A stretch of 12,915 bases of DNA from Oscillospiraceae bacterium (lineage in GTDB: Bacteria; Bacillota; Clostridia; Oscillospirales; Ruminococcaceae). Shown here piece after piece: positions 6,294 through 12,915 of the stretch. The translations under genes and the position numbers were made by a program. The stretch covers positions 1 through 12,915 of the forward strand of contig CAAGDT010000158.1 in the NCBI GenBank assembly GCA_900768675.1. Direction: 5' to 3'. The first letter of the stretch is position 1. Every line of letters begins with the position of its first letter. The notes under the pieces were generated by a model. The model made no database searches. It was not told the origin of the DNA and saw only the letters and a list, made by a program, of their open reading frames with translations.

Positions 6294-8043
6294 TTATAAT
6301 CTCCAGAATCCTTTTCTTTGCTCTATCAATCGTATATATATCTTCTCCAAGGTTCATGCCCTTTTCCGCCAGTATGTGGGAAAGGCGGGTTATCTGCGGT
6401 ATGCCAAGTCCGACCTGCTCCAGCTCTCTTGCTCTGCTGAAAACCTGGTCGGTTTCCTCAAAGCAGAAAAGCCTGCCCCTGTTCATAACAAGAACCTTGT
6501 CTGCGTATTTTACTATATCTTCCATTGAGTGGGATACCAGCAGTATAGTTGTGCCCGAATTTTTGTGGTATTCGTATATTTCGTCAAGCACCGTATCTCT
6601 GCCTTTTGGGTCAAGACCTGCGGCAGGTTCGTCAAGTATAAGGATTTCGGGCTTCATTGCGATTACACCCGCAAGAGCGGCTCTTCGCTTCTGTCCTCCG
6701 GAAAGGTCGAAGGGTGAGCGATTTAAAAGCTCCTCGTCAAGCCCCATATCCTGCGCCGCCTCACGCACCCGCTTGTCCATTTCCTCCTCGCTGAGACCCA
6801 TATTCTTAGGACCGTAGGCTATGTCCTTGTAAACCGTTTCCTCAAAAAGCTGATATTCGGAATACTGGAAAACAAGCCCCGCCATAAAGCGGACTGCACG
6901 AATATCCGAATCCTTGTCCCAGATATTTTTGCCGTTTATAAGGATTTCTCCCGAGGTTGGCTTTAAAAGCCCGTTAAGGTGCTGTATAAGGGTGGATTTT
7001 CCGCTTCCCGTGTGACCGATAACTCCGATAAACTCTCCTTTGTTGATTGCAAGGCTTACGTTGTCAACGGCAGTTGACTCAAAGGGCGTTCCAACACTGT
7101 ATTTATAGGTGAGATTTCTTATCTCTGCGGCAACCTCGCTGTTAATTCCGCTTGTATTTTCTTTTTCTTCTTCTTTTTTTGCAGTAAGCTTCCCGTGCTT
7201 TAATTTCAGAAGTTCCTCCGCACATTCCTGCTCAGTAAGTACGTCAACCGGTACGTTCACGCCGCTTTTTTTCAGCTCGTACATAAGCTCCGTAACCTGC
7301 GGAACGTCAAGGGAATGTTCTTTCAGCTTTTCAACCTGAGCAAAGATTTTCTTCGGAACGTCATCCATAATGATTTTGCCGTCGCCCATTACGATAACCC
7401 GCCCCGCCTGAACTGCCTCGTCCATATAGTGGGTGATAAGAACAATGGTAACTCCCTGGCTGTTCAGCAGCTTTATGGTTTTCATAACCTCCTGCCTGCC
7501 TTTAGGGTCAAGCATAGCGGTAGGCTCGTCCAGCACTATGCAGTCGGGCCGCATAGCAAGCACTCCTGCAATTGCAATACGCTGTTTTTGTCCGCCGGAA
7601 AGCTGGTGGGGAGAATGTTCCCGATAGTCGTACATATTTACGGTTTTAAGCGCATCGTCAACTCTGCGGCGTATTTCCTCGGGAGGTACGCCGAGATTTT
7701 CAAGAGCAAAGGCAACGTCCTCCTCAACAACGGTAGCTACAAGCTGGTTGTCGGGATTCTGGAAAACCATTCCAACCGTCTGCCGCACATCAAAAATATG
7801 CTCCTCGTCGGAAACGTCAATTCCCTTAACGAAAACCTTTCCCGAGGTAGGGGAAAGTATTCCGTTGAAGTGCTTTGCAAGGGTGGATTTTCCGCAGCCG
7901 TTATGCCCTAAAACCGCAACAAACTGCCCCTTAGGGATTTCAAGGTCAATGCCTTTTAAAACCTTGTTGCATTCGGTTACATTTCCGTCCTCGTCATAGG
8001 TTCTGTATTCAAATTCAAGATTTTTAACTTCAATAATATTCAT
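6286..8043 (-). CDS. ecfA: Fused EcfA1-EcfA2 energy-coupling factor ATPase (two complete ABC domains)
   Basis: A 585-residue protein with two full ABC ATPase modules in one open frame. Half 1 (about 1-282): Walker A GHNGCGKST (46-54), VFQNPDNQ Q-loop (93-100), signature LSGGQKQR (148-155), Walker B with E173, and H205. Half 2 (about 305-585): Walker A GHTGSGKST (343-351), VFQYSEYQLF (391-400), signature LSGGQKRR (447-454), Walker B with E472, and H505. The PDNQ loop of half 1 is EcfA1-like and the EYQLFEETV loop of half 2 is EcfA2-like. The order therefore matches the usual separate ecfA1-ecfA2 genes. A charged linker (about 283-304, KKEEEKEN core) joins them. Both catalytic sets look intact, so this should be an active intramolecular heterodimer driving EcfT and S-component uptake. 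The ATG at 8043 has AAAGG 7 bases upstream; the longer reading to 8112 would lie inside the methyltransferase gene. Confidence 0.95.
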   Translation of the reverse strand: MNIIEVKNLEFEYRTYDEDGNVTECNKVLKGIDLEIPKGQFVAVLGHNGCGKSTLAKHFNGILSPTSGKVFVKGIDVSDEEHIFDVRQTVGMVFQNPDNQLVATVVEEDVAFALENLGVPPEEIRRRVDDALKTVNMYDYREHSPHQLSGGQKQRIAIAGVLAMRPDCIVLDEPTAMLDPKGRQEVMKTIKLLNSQGVTIVLITHYMDEAVQAGRVIVMGDGKIIMDDVPKKIFAQVEKLKEHSLDVPQVTELMYELKKSGVNVPVDVLTEQECAEELLKLKHGKLTAKKEEEKENTSGINSEVAAEIRNLTYKYSVGTPFESTAVDNVSLAINKGEFIGVIGHTGSGKSTLIQHLNGLLKPTSGEILINGKNIWDKDSDIRAVRFMAGLVFQYSEYQLFEETVYKDIAYGPKNMGLSEEEMDKRVREAAQDMGLDEELLNRSPFDLSGGQKRRAALAGVIAMKPEILILDEPAAGLDPKGRDTVLDEIYEYHKNSGTTILLVSHSMEDIVKYADKVLVMNRGRLFCFEETDQVFSRARELEQVGLGIPQITRLSHILAEKGMNLGEDIYTIDRAKKRILEIINA

Positions 8044-8050
8044 ATTCGCG

Positions 8051-8056
8051 CCTTTA
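8051..8056 (-). promoter_or_regulatory. Ribosome binding site that fixes the ecfA fusion start
   Basis: TAAAGG on the minus strand includes the methyltransferase TAA stop (8056-8054) and an AAAGG core 7 bases before the ATG at 8043-8041. It supports the shorter 585-residue product and coupling to the gene before it. Confidence 0.75.
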
Positions 8057-8920
8057 TTCAAAGTGTACGATAGCCGTATTTCCGCAGGGAATTGCAAGCC
8101 CCGTCCTGTCAACAGGAAGTGCGATTTCCTCCGCTTCTACCTTTATTTTGTATTTTTTGCCCACTGTCATATATAGCAGATATGCCATAACAGAGGGAGA
8201 AAGCCCTGTTGTGTAGCTGTTCAGCAGCAGGAAAAGAGGCTTTTCCGAAAGTACCTCGGTGCATCGCAGCATAAGCTCGTAAATGCAGTCCTCCAGCTTC
8301 CACATCTCGCCGTTTGTTCCTCGCCCGTAGCTTGGGGGGTCGAGAATTATTCCGTCGTACTTGTTTCCTCTGCGGATTTCTCTGCCGAGAAACTTCATAG
8401 CGTCGTCGGTTATCCAGCGAATAGGCTTTTCGGAAAGACCGCTGAGCCTTGCGTTTTCCTTTCCCCAGTCAACCATACCCTTTACTGCGTCAAGGTGGCA
8501 GACCTTAGCTCCTGCATTTGCACAGGCAAGGGTAGCGCCGCCTGTATAGGCGAAAAGGTTGAGAACGTTTATCTCTCTGCCTGCGCCCCGTATAAGCTTA
8601 TCGCAGTAGTCCCAGTTCACCGCCTGTTCGGGGAAAAGCCCCGTGTGCTTGAAGCCCGTAGGCTTTACCATAAAGGTAAGGTCTTTGTATTTTATTGTCC
8701 AGCTTTCGGAAAACCGCTTCCTGTAATCCCAGGAGCCGCCGCCGGAGGAGGAACGGTTATACTTTGCGTGAGCCGTTTTCCATTCGGGGGCAGGGGAAGG
8801 GTTTTCCCAGATTATCTGCGGGTCGGGACGTATAAGGGTAATGTCGCCCCAGCGTTCAAGACGTTCTCCGCCCGATGCGTCAATAAGACGATAATCCTGC
8901 CAGTTGTCTGCAATTCTCAT
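8054..8920 (-). CDS. Class I SAM-dependent methyltransferase (COG1092/RlmI-K-like)
   Basis: A 288-residue Rossmann-fold methyltransferase resembling the COG1092 group that methylates cytosine C5 or guanine N2 in 23S rRNA. The SAM-binding motif I is NLFAYTGGATLA (121-132). An acidic residue follows the next strand (D144 in HLDAVKG), D172-D173 precede AMKF, and the catalytic-type DPPSYGRG lies at 194-201. The first ~90 residues form the strand-rich pre-domain typical of this group, but the N-terminal PUA RNA-binding domain of E. coli RlmI is missing. The start has AAAGGAA 8 bases upstream. It lies 10 bases before the ecfA fusion, where many Firmicutes carry rplQ. The methyltransferase class is firm; the RNA target is inferred. 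Confidence 0.85.
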   Translation of the reverse strand: MRIADNWQDYRLIDASGGERLERWGDITLIRPDPQIIWENPSPAPEWKTAHAKYNRSSSGGGSWDYRKRFSESWTIKYKDLTFMVKPTGFKHTGLFPEQAVNWDYCDKLIRGAGREINVLNLFAYTGGATLACANAGAKVCHLDAVKGMVDWGKENARLSGLSEKPIRWITDDAMKFLGREIRRGNKYDGIILDPPSYGRGTNGEMWKLEDCIYELMLRCTEVLSEKPLFLLLNSYTTGLSPSVMAYLLYMTVGKKYKIKVEAEEIALPVDRTGLAIPCGNTAIVHFE

Positions 8921-8936
8921 TATTTATATTCCTTTA

Positions 8937-9278
8937 TCAATAAAGTTGAAATGGCTTTATTACCTTTCTCAGTACGTCAAGAAATGCGCTTTCTCCGAAG
9001 GTGTTGAGCTTGAACAGCATAGCCTGACTTCCGCCTGCGGCGATTGCGCTCATATATATGCGGTTGCCTGTCTCGTAAAGTGTTACGTTAAGGCTTACGC
9101 GGTTATCGCCAAGCATACTGTAACGCTCGAAAACAAGCACGGTGCAGCGGGAATTTTCGCCGTAAAAGCTGGAAGAATCCTCCTTGCTTGCGCTCACTCC
9201 GGAATTTACAATACCGCTTTCAATTGTATTTACAATAGCGTCAAATCTGCCTCTCAGCTCGCATTGAAGTTTAGCCAT
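8937..9278 (-). CDS. Small conserved protein, DUF6054-like
   Basis: A 113-residue soluble protein with no signal peptide or membrane helix. It resembles DUF6054 proteins of Clostridia as I remember them. The recognisable parts are an N-terminal amphipathic helix (about 1-25), a SGVSASKED segment (26-34), the strand VLVFERYS (47-54), a basic-polar RVSLNVTLYE strand (60-69), and SAIAAGGSQAMLFKLNTFGE (77-96), which is the most conserved-looking part. The function is unknown. The start has AAAGGAAG 5-6 bases upstream. It is 12 bases after glmM and 16 before the methyltransferase gene, so it is part of the same transcript. The coding call is safe from spacing and ribosome binding site; the family name is less certain. 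Confidence 0.75.
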   Translation of the reverse strand: MAKLQCELRGRFDAIVNTIESGIVNSGVSASKEDSSSFYGENSRCTVLVFERYSMLGDNRVSLNVTLYETGNRIYMSAIAAGGSQAMLFKLNTFGESAFLDVLRKVIKPFQLY

Positions 9279-9290
9279 AGTTACTTCCTT

Positions 9291-10646
9291 TCAGCAAAGC
9301 TCTTTTTTTACTGTATCTGCAATAAGATTAGCGTAATATTCTACTTCTTCGCCTCGCTCGCCCTCAAGCATAACTCTCACCAGCGGCTCAGTTCCGCTTT
9401 CTCTTATAAGTATGCGGAGTCTGCCTTCTGTTGCTTCATCTGCGGTTTTTATGGAAGCGAGTATGTTCTCATTCTTGTTCCAGAGTCCTTTTTTGTCCTC
9501 TGTAATTTTTACGTTGAGCAGCAGCTGCGGGTAGTCGGTAAACTGTGCTGCAAGGTAGGAAAGCTTCTCACCACTTTCCGCAAGATAAGAGATAAGCTGA
9601 ACTGCGGTAAGCTGACCGTCGCCTGTTGTGGCATAGTCAAGAAAGATAATATGTCCCGACTGCTCTCCGCCTATATTATAGCCATTTTTCAGCATTTCTT
9701 CAAGCACATACCTATCGCCAACCGCCGTGCATACGGTTTTCAGGCTGTTTGTTTCCATATATTTGTGAAATCCGAGGTTGCTCATAACGGTAACTACTGC
9801 CGTGTCGTTCTTAAGGGTGCCCTTGTTTTTCATATTGTTGGACAGAATTGCAATAAGCTTGTCGCCGTCAATGATTTTTCCCGTGCTGTCAACAGCAAGA
9901 CAGCGGTCTGCGTCTCCGTCGAATGCAACTCCCAAATCGTAGCCGCCTTTTTTAACCATATCAGCCATTAAGTCGATATGTGTCGAGCCGCATTTCTCGT
10001 TAATGTTGCAGCCGTCCGGCTCTGCGTTTATTATATCAAAATCCACATTAAGCCGTGTGAAAATATCCCGTGCGGTGGCGCTTGCGCTTCCGTTTGCACA
10101 GTCTGCAAGCACCTTAAGGTGCTTGACATCTGTATTTGCAGTTGAAATAATGTGCTTTACATACTCCGAAACCGCATTGTCAAGCTTTTTAACCCGTCCG
10201 ACGGCAATACCGCTTGCAAGCGTAATATCCTCCGGGTGGTCGAGAATAAGTGCTTCAATCTCGTTTTCAACCTCGTCGGGAAGCTTGAAGCCCGAGCCGG
10301 AGAAAAGCTTAATTCCGTTATATTCAACGCTGTTATGCGAAGCGGAAATCATAACGCCAGCGTCAGCGTCAAAAAATCTTACAAGATAGGCAACCGCAGG
10401 AGTAGGTACTACTCCCAGCAGCTCCACGTCTGCACCTACCGACATAATACCCGAAATTAGTGCGGCTTCAAGAATATCCGAGGAAATTCTTGTGTCCTTG
10501 CCGATAAGTATTCTCGCCCGGCTTCCTGCGGTTTTATGCTTTGTAAGCACAATTGCCGCCGCTTTACCTATATTCATAGCAAGCTCGCAGGTAAGCTCTG
10601 TTACCGCTACTCCTCTTGCTCCGTCAGTTCCGAATAATCTTCCCAT
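9291..10646 (-). CDS. glmM: Phosphoglucosamine mutase GlmM
   Basis: GlmM converts glucosamine-6-phosphate to glucosamine-1-phosphate, the precursor of UDP-GlcNAc for peptidoglycan. At 451 residues it is full length. The N-terminal GRLFGTDGARG (2-12) is diagnostic. The phosphoserine loop is SASHNS with S103 as the catalytic serine. The Mg-binding loop DGDADR is at 243-248, the sugar-binding loop GGEQSGH at 326-332, and the phosphate-binding RESGTEPLVRVMLEG at 415-429. The residue after SASHN is Ser, whereas Pro is usual in this loop. The start is supported by AAGGAG 7 bases upstream. It is 14 bases after ruvB, so cell-wall precursor synthesis is co-transcribed with recombination genes here. 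Confidence 0.97.
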   Translation of the reverse strand: MGRLFGTDGARGVAVTELTCELAMNIGKAAAIVLTKHKTAGSRARILIGKDTRISSDILEAALISGIMSVGADVELLGVVPTPAVAYLVRFFDADAGVMISASHNSVEYNGIKLFSGSGFKLPDEVENEIEALILDHPEDITLASGIAVGRVKKLDNAVSEYVKHIISTANTDVKHLKVLADCANGSASATARDIFTRLNVDFDIINAEPDGCNINEKCGSTHIDLMADMVKKGGYDLGVAFDGDADRCLAVDSTGKIIDGDKLIAILSNNMKNKGTLKNDTAVVTVMSNLGFHKYMETNSLKTVCTAVGDRYVLEEMLKNGYNIGGEQSGHIIFLDYATTGDGQLTAVQLISYLAESGEKLSYLAAQFTDYPQLLLNVKITEDKKGLWNKNENILASIKTADEATEGRLRILIRESGTEPLVRVMLEGERGEEVEYYANLIADTVKKELC

Positions 10647-10660
10647 AAAATAGCTCCTTT

Positions 10661-11698
10661 TCAGAAAGTCTGCTGCCCCATCTGCTCAAGTCCCAAGTGC
10701 TTGTAGGCAAGGGCGGTTGCGGTTCTGCCTCTGGGTGTTCTTGCAATAAAGCCAAGCTGCATTAAAAAAGGCTCGCATACGTCTTCAAGAGTAACTGCTT
10801 CTTCGCCAAGGGCAGAAGCGAGGGTATCAAGTCCCACAGGTCCGCCGTTATAGCCCTTTATTATCATAGTAAGCATACGCCTGTCAAGGCTGTCAAGTCC
10901 CAGCTTGTCGATTTCAAGCCTGTCAAGCGCAATATCCGTAAGCTCCTTTGTAATTTTTCCGTCTCCCATTACCTCCGCAAAGTCACGAACACGCTTCAAA
11001 AGCCTGTTTGCAATACGGGGAGTGCCCCTTGAACGCTTTGCAAGCTCCGCAGCTCCGTCCTTTTGCGTAGGGATAGAGAGGATAACCGAAGAACGCATAA
11101 TAATATCGCAGAGCTGCTCCTCAGTATAAAGCTCAAGGCGCTGTATTACGCCGAAGCGGTCACGAAGAGGGCTTGTAAGCTGACCTGCACGGGTAGTTGC
11201 GCCTACAAGGGTAAATTTCGGCAGGTCTATGCGTATTGACTGGGCGGAGGGTCCCTTACCTATTATAATATCGAGAACGTTGTCCTCCATAGCAGGGTAG
11301 AGTACCTCCTCAACCTGTCTTGAAATACGGTGAATTTCGTCGATAAAGAGAACGTCGCCGTCCTTAAGGTTTGTGAGCAGGGCTGCAAGGTCGCCGGGCT
11401 TTTCAATTGCAGGACCCGAGGTTATTTTAATATTTACGCCCATCTCGTTGGCAATTATGCCTGCAAGCGTTGTTTTTCCAAGCCCCGGAGGTCCGTAAAG
11501 CAGAACGTGGTCAAGGCTTTCTCCTCTTGCCTTTGCTGCTTCAATAAAAATTTTCAGATTTTCCTTTACCTTGTCCTGTCCTATATATTCGTTCAGGTGC
11601 TTAGGGCGAAGGCTGTATTCTATATCAACGTCTGCGGGAGTAAGCTCAGGCTCTGTAAGGCGCTGGCTGCGCTCCTCGCTGCTGTTCATTTCAATCAT
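10661..11698 (-). CDS. ruvB: Holliday junction branch migration ATPase RuvB
   Basis: RuvB is the hexameric AAA+ motor that, with RuvA, drives branch migration of Holliday junctions. The 345-residue protein shows Walker A GPPGLGKTT (69-77), Walker B LFIDEIHR (117-124), GATTRAG with the probable arginine finger R170 (166-172), SPLRDRFG (176-183), a sensor-2 region RGTPRIANRL, and a C-terminal winged-helix domain ending with the RTPRGR motif. Of two possible starts (11698 and 11689), the first has AGGAG at the preferred 8-base spacing and is chosen. It lies 20 bases downstream of ruvA, the near-universal ruvAB arrangement. No ruvC is present; Firmicutes commonly use RecU as the resolvase instead. 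Confidence 0.98.
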   Translation of the reverse strand: MIEMNSSEERSQRLTEPELTPADVDIEYSLRPKHLNEYIGQDKVKENLKIFIEAAKARGESLDHVLLYGPPGLGKTTLAGIIANEMGVNIKITSGPAIEKPGDLAALLTNLKDGDVLFIDEIHRISRQVEEVLYPAMEDNVLDIIIGKGPSAQSIRIDLPKFTLVGATTRAGQLTSPLRDRFGVIQRLELYTEEQLCDIIMRSSVILSIPTQKDGAAELAKRSRGTPRIANRLLKRVRDFAEVMGDGKITKELTDIALDRLEIDKLGLDSLDRRMLTMIIKGYNGGPVGLDTLASALGEEAVTLEDVCEPFLMQLGFIARTPRGRTATALAYKHLGLEQMGQQTF

Positions 11699-11706
11699 TG
11701 TAAATT

Positions 11707-11711
11707 CTCCT
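11707..11711 (-). promoter_or_regulatory. Ribosome binding site choosing the first ruvB start
   Basis: Minus-strand AGGAG, 8 bases from the ATG at 11698 and 17 bases from the second in-frame ATG at 11689. The spacing favours the upstream start. Confidence 0.8.
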
Positions 11712-11718
11712 GTTTAAA

Positions 11719-12324
11719 TCAGTTTCCGCCAAGGCGCTTAAGCCCCTCTTTAACCATTTCGGAAACCGTAAGGTCGGGAGAAAGCCCCGAAAGAGCCTTC
11801 TGCGCCTGTGCGTTTGTAAAGCCGAGAACAACCAGAGCAGAAACTGCCTCGGCAGCATTGTTTCCTGTGGGAACTGCTGCACCCGAAAGCTCCGCGTAGG
11901 TTTCCTTTGAGATATTTTCGAGCTGTCCCGAAAGCTTATCTTTAAGTTCAAGTATAATTCTGTCTGCAATCTTTTTTCCTATCCCCTGAGAGCGGGTAAG
12001 AAGCTTGCTGTCGCCGCCTGCAACACAAAGAGCAAAGCTTTGTGGTGAAAGGTCGGAGAGGATTGAAAGCGCCGCCTTGGGGCCTACTCCCGAAACGGAG
12101 ATAAGCATTTTAAAGCAGTTAAGCTCGGTGCTGTCTCCGAAGCCGAAAAGCTCAACAGCGTCCTCTCTGACGCTCATATATGTGAGCAGGGTTACTTCCT
12201 CTCCTGTTTTCAGCGGGGAAAGGGTATAGGCTGTCGTGCGGCAGGCATATCCCACTCCGCCGCATTCCACTACTGCAAGATTTTGTTCGGTATGAATAAG
12301 CTTGCCGTGCAGACTGTATATCAT
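11719..12324 (-). CDS. ruvA: Holliday junction DNA-binding protein RuvA
   Basis: RuvA binds four-way junctions as a tetramer and loads the RuvB motors. At 201 residues it is full length. Domain I is the OB-fold (about 1-62), beginning MIYSLHGKL, with the acidic pin residues E54/D55 in VREDAVELFGF. Domain II has two helix-hairpin-helix motifs, LISVSGVGPKAALSIL (74-89) and RSQGIGKKIADRI (111-123). A flexible linker (about 133-156) leads to the small RuvB-contacting domain III (157-200), which has the expected AVSALVVLGF and SEMVKEGLKRL segments. The start has AAAGGA 10 bases upstream. It follows the TPR-protein gene by 17 bases. Confidence 0.98.
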   Translation of the reverse strand: MIYSLHGKLIHTEQNLAVVECGGVGYACRTTAYTLSPLKTGEEVTLLTYMSVREDAVELFGFGDSTELNCFKMLISVSGVGPKAALSILSDLSPQSFALCVAGGDSKLLTRSQGIGKKIADRIILELKDKLSGQLENISKETYAELSGAAVPTGNNAAEAVSALVVLGFTNAQAQKALSGLSPDLTVSEMVKEGLKRLGGN

Positions 12325-12341
12325 TATTGTATTTTCCTTTC

Positions 12342-12915
12342 TTATAGGGTTTCCTGGCGTATATTTTCAATTTTTACAGTATCTTCCATAGCTGCCTTTT
12401 CCCGGCGTGAAAGCTCCTGCATAAGCTTCAGGGTTTCAGGATTTACAGCTTCGGTTTTTGCCTTGAAAATATAGTCCATTTTTTCCTTTATAAACTCAAT
12501 ATCGTTCTTGTCGTCAACCATACCCGCTGCGCCGACAGCATATTCTCTTGCTGTTTCGTAATCGCCGAGGCAGGCAAAGCAGACTGCTGTATCAAGAAGA
12601 AGGTAAGCGGGAGGAGTATCGGTAAGTTCAATTGACTTAAGGAACAGCTCCTTTGCTTTCTCAAAATCAAGGATTAAATAATCCCTCATCCCAAGGTAAT
12701 AATAGGCTTTTGAGCGATTTTCGGAGCTGCTGCTGTTTTCGGCAACATATCTGAACCAACGGGTTCCTTCCTCTCTGTCCGCTCCCTCAAACCACATATA
12801 GTAGCTTGCCAGCTTCTGAAAAATATCCCTTTCCTCAGGAAATTCCTCGTAGCCGTCAATAAGGGCGGGAAGAATATCGAGATACTGGGGCATATTTCGG
12901 GCTATATCAAGATAA
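12342..12915 (-). CDS. TPR-repeat protein, C-terminal part (open at right edge)
   Basis: A helical protein whose 191 visible residues contain tetratricopeptide-like helix pairs: about 19-50 (the EFPEERDIFQKLASYY region), 68-97 (KAYYYLG...DFEKAKELFLKSIE) and 103-130 (YLLLDTAVCFACLGDYETAREYA). A charged helical tail follows. An ATG exists at 12893, but the frame stays open from there to the window end and no ribosome binding site precedes it. The gene therefore probably starts beyond the edge. The missing N-terminal part could be further TPRs or, as in many clostridial regulators, a helix-turn-helix domain; the sequence here cannot decide. It ends 17 bases before ruvA and is probably in the same transcript. 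Confidence 0.75.
   Translation of the reverse strand, partial: YLDIARNMPQYLDILPALIDGYEEFPEERDIFQKLASYYMWFEGADREEGTRWFRYVAENSSSSENRSKAYYYLGMRDYLILDFEKAKELFLKSIELTDTPPAYLLLDTAVCFACLGDYETAREYAVGAAGMVDDKNDIEFIKEKMDYIFKAKTEAVNPETLKLMQELSRREKAAMEDTVKIENIRQETL

Larger units (their letters stand above)
1..12915 (-). other. Single co-directional gene cluster, probable long operon
   Basis: All supported genes lie on the minus strand with intergenic gaps of 1-30 bases and one 8-base overlap. Nearly every start has its own AAAGGA- or AGGAG-type ribosome binding site, several overlapping the stop codon of the gene before (ecfA, truA). No stem-loop plus T-run terminator is visible in any gap. This suggests one transcript, or a few with promoters hidden in coding regions. 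Transcript boundaries are inferred. Confidence 0.65.

Noticed and set aside
7315..7911. Plus-strand open frame of 198 codons opposite the ecfA fusion
   Set aside because: It is antisense to conserved ABC motifs, has no ribosome binding site and has shadow-like composition.
6286..8043. The EcfA fusion as a sequencing or assembly error
   Set aside because: There is no frameshift or duplicated sequence at the join, the linker is in frame and protein-like, and the two halves differ throughout as EcfA1 and EcfA2 should. An error remains possible but is not suggested by the sequence.
8044..8112. Longer N-terminus for the ecfA fusion
   Set aside because: It lies within the methyltransferase gene, and the extra residues do not resemble an ABC ATPase N-terminus. 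The ATG at 8043 begins the expected IIEVKNLEFEY strand.
8904..9971. Plus-strand open frame of 355 codons opposite glmM and the DUF6054-like gene
   Set aside because: It is antisense to secure genes, rich in Cys, Phe and His in the manner of a shadow frame, has no ribosome binding site and matches no family I know.
1..12915. CRISPR array, prophage, transposon, tRNA/rRNA or riboswitch
   Set aside because: I saw no regularly spaced repeats, integrase or transposase motifs, or tRNA-like folds, and gaps of 30 bases or less leave no room for a riboswitch leader.

Overview
The window reads as one continuous block of the chromosome of a low-to-mid GC Gram-positive anaerobe. It is most probably a Ruminococcus-like member of the Oscillospirales/Clostridia. 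I infer this from strong AAAGGAGG-type ribosome binding sites, a RuvAB pair with no ruvC in view, the shared ECF transporter module next to truA, a zinc-finger ClpE-type unfoldase, and the DUF5711 and DUF6054 families as I remember them. The genus is an inference and was not tested by any search.

All recognisable genes lie on the minus strand, so transcription runs from high to low coordinates. In that order they are: the 3' part of a TPR-repeat protein (open at the right edge), ruvA, ruvB, glmM, a small DUF6054-like protein, a class I SAM-dependent (COG1092-like) methyltransferase, a fused EcfA1-EcfA2 ATPase, ecfT, truA, a membrane-anchored DUF5711-like protein, a CvpA-like membrane protein with a large insertion, a ClpE-like AAA+ unfoldase, and the first 12 codons of an SDR oxidoreductase cut by the left edge. 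Gaps are 1 to 30 bases, one pair overlaps by 8 bases, and I see no terminator hairpin, convincing internal promoter, RNA gene, repeat array or mobile element. No stretch over 300 bases lacks a gene.

The content is mostly core housekeeping: Holliday-junction migration (RuvAB), amino-sugar supply for peptidoglycan (GlmM), RNA modification (TruA and probably the methyltransferase), vitamin/micronutrient uptake energisation (EcfA1A2 plus EcfT, with substrate-binding S components encoded elsewhere) and protein quality control (ClpE-like). DUF5711 and CvpA are two envelope proteins of unknown role encoded side by side.

The most notable feature is the single-polypeptide EcfA1-EcfA2 fusion. Both nucleotide-binding halves are complete and are joined by a charged linker, whereas the usual arrangement is two separate genes. 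Second-tier points are the extracytoplasmic insertion in the CvpA-like protein beside the anchored propeller-like DUF5711 protein, and the ClpE-like protein's long acidic-then-basic N-terminal linker with no visible CtsR operator. I see no defence system, prophage or clearly new multi-gene system here.
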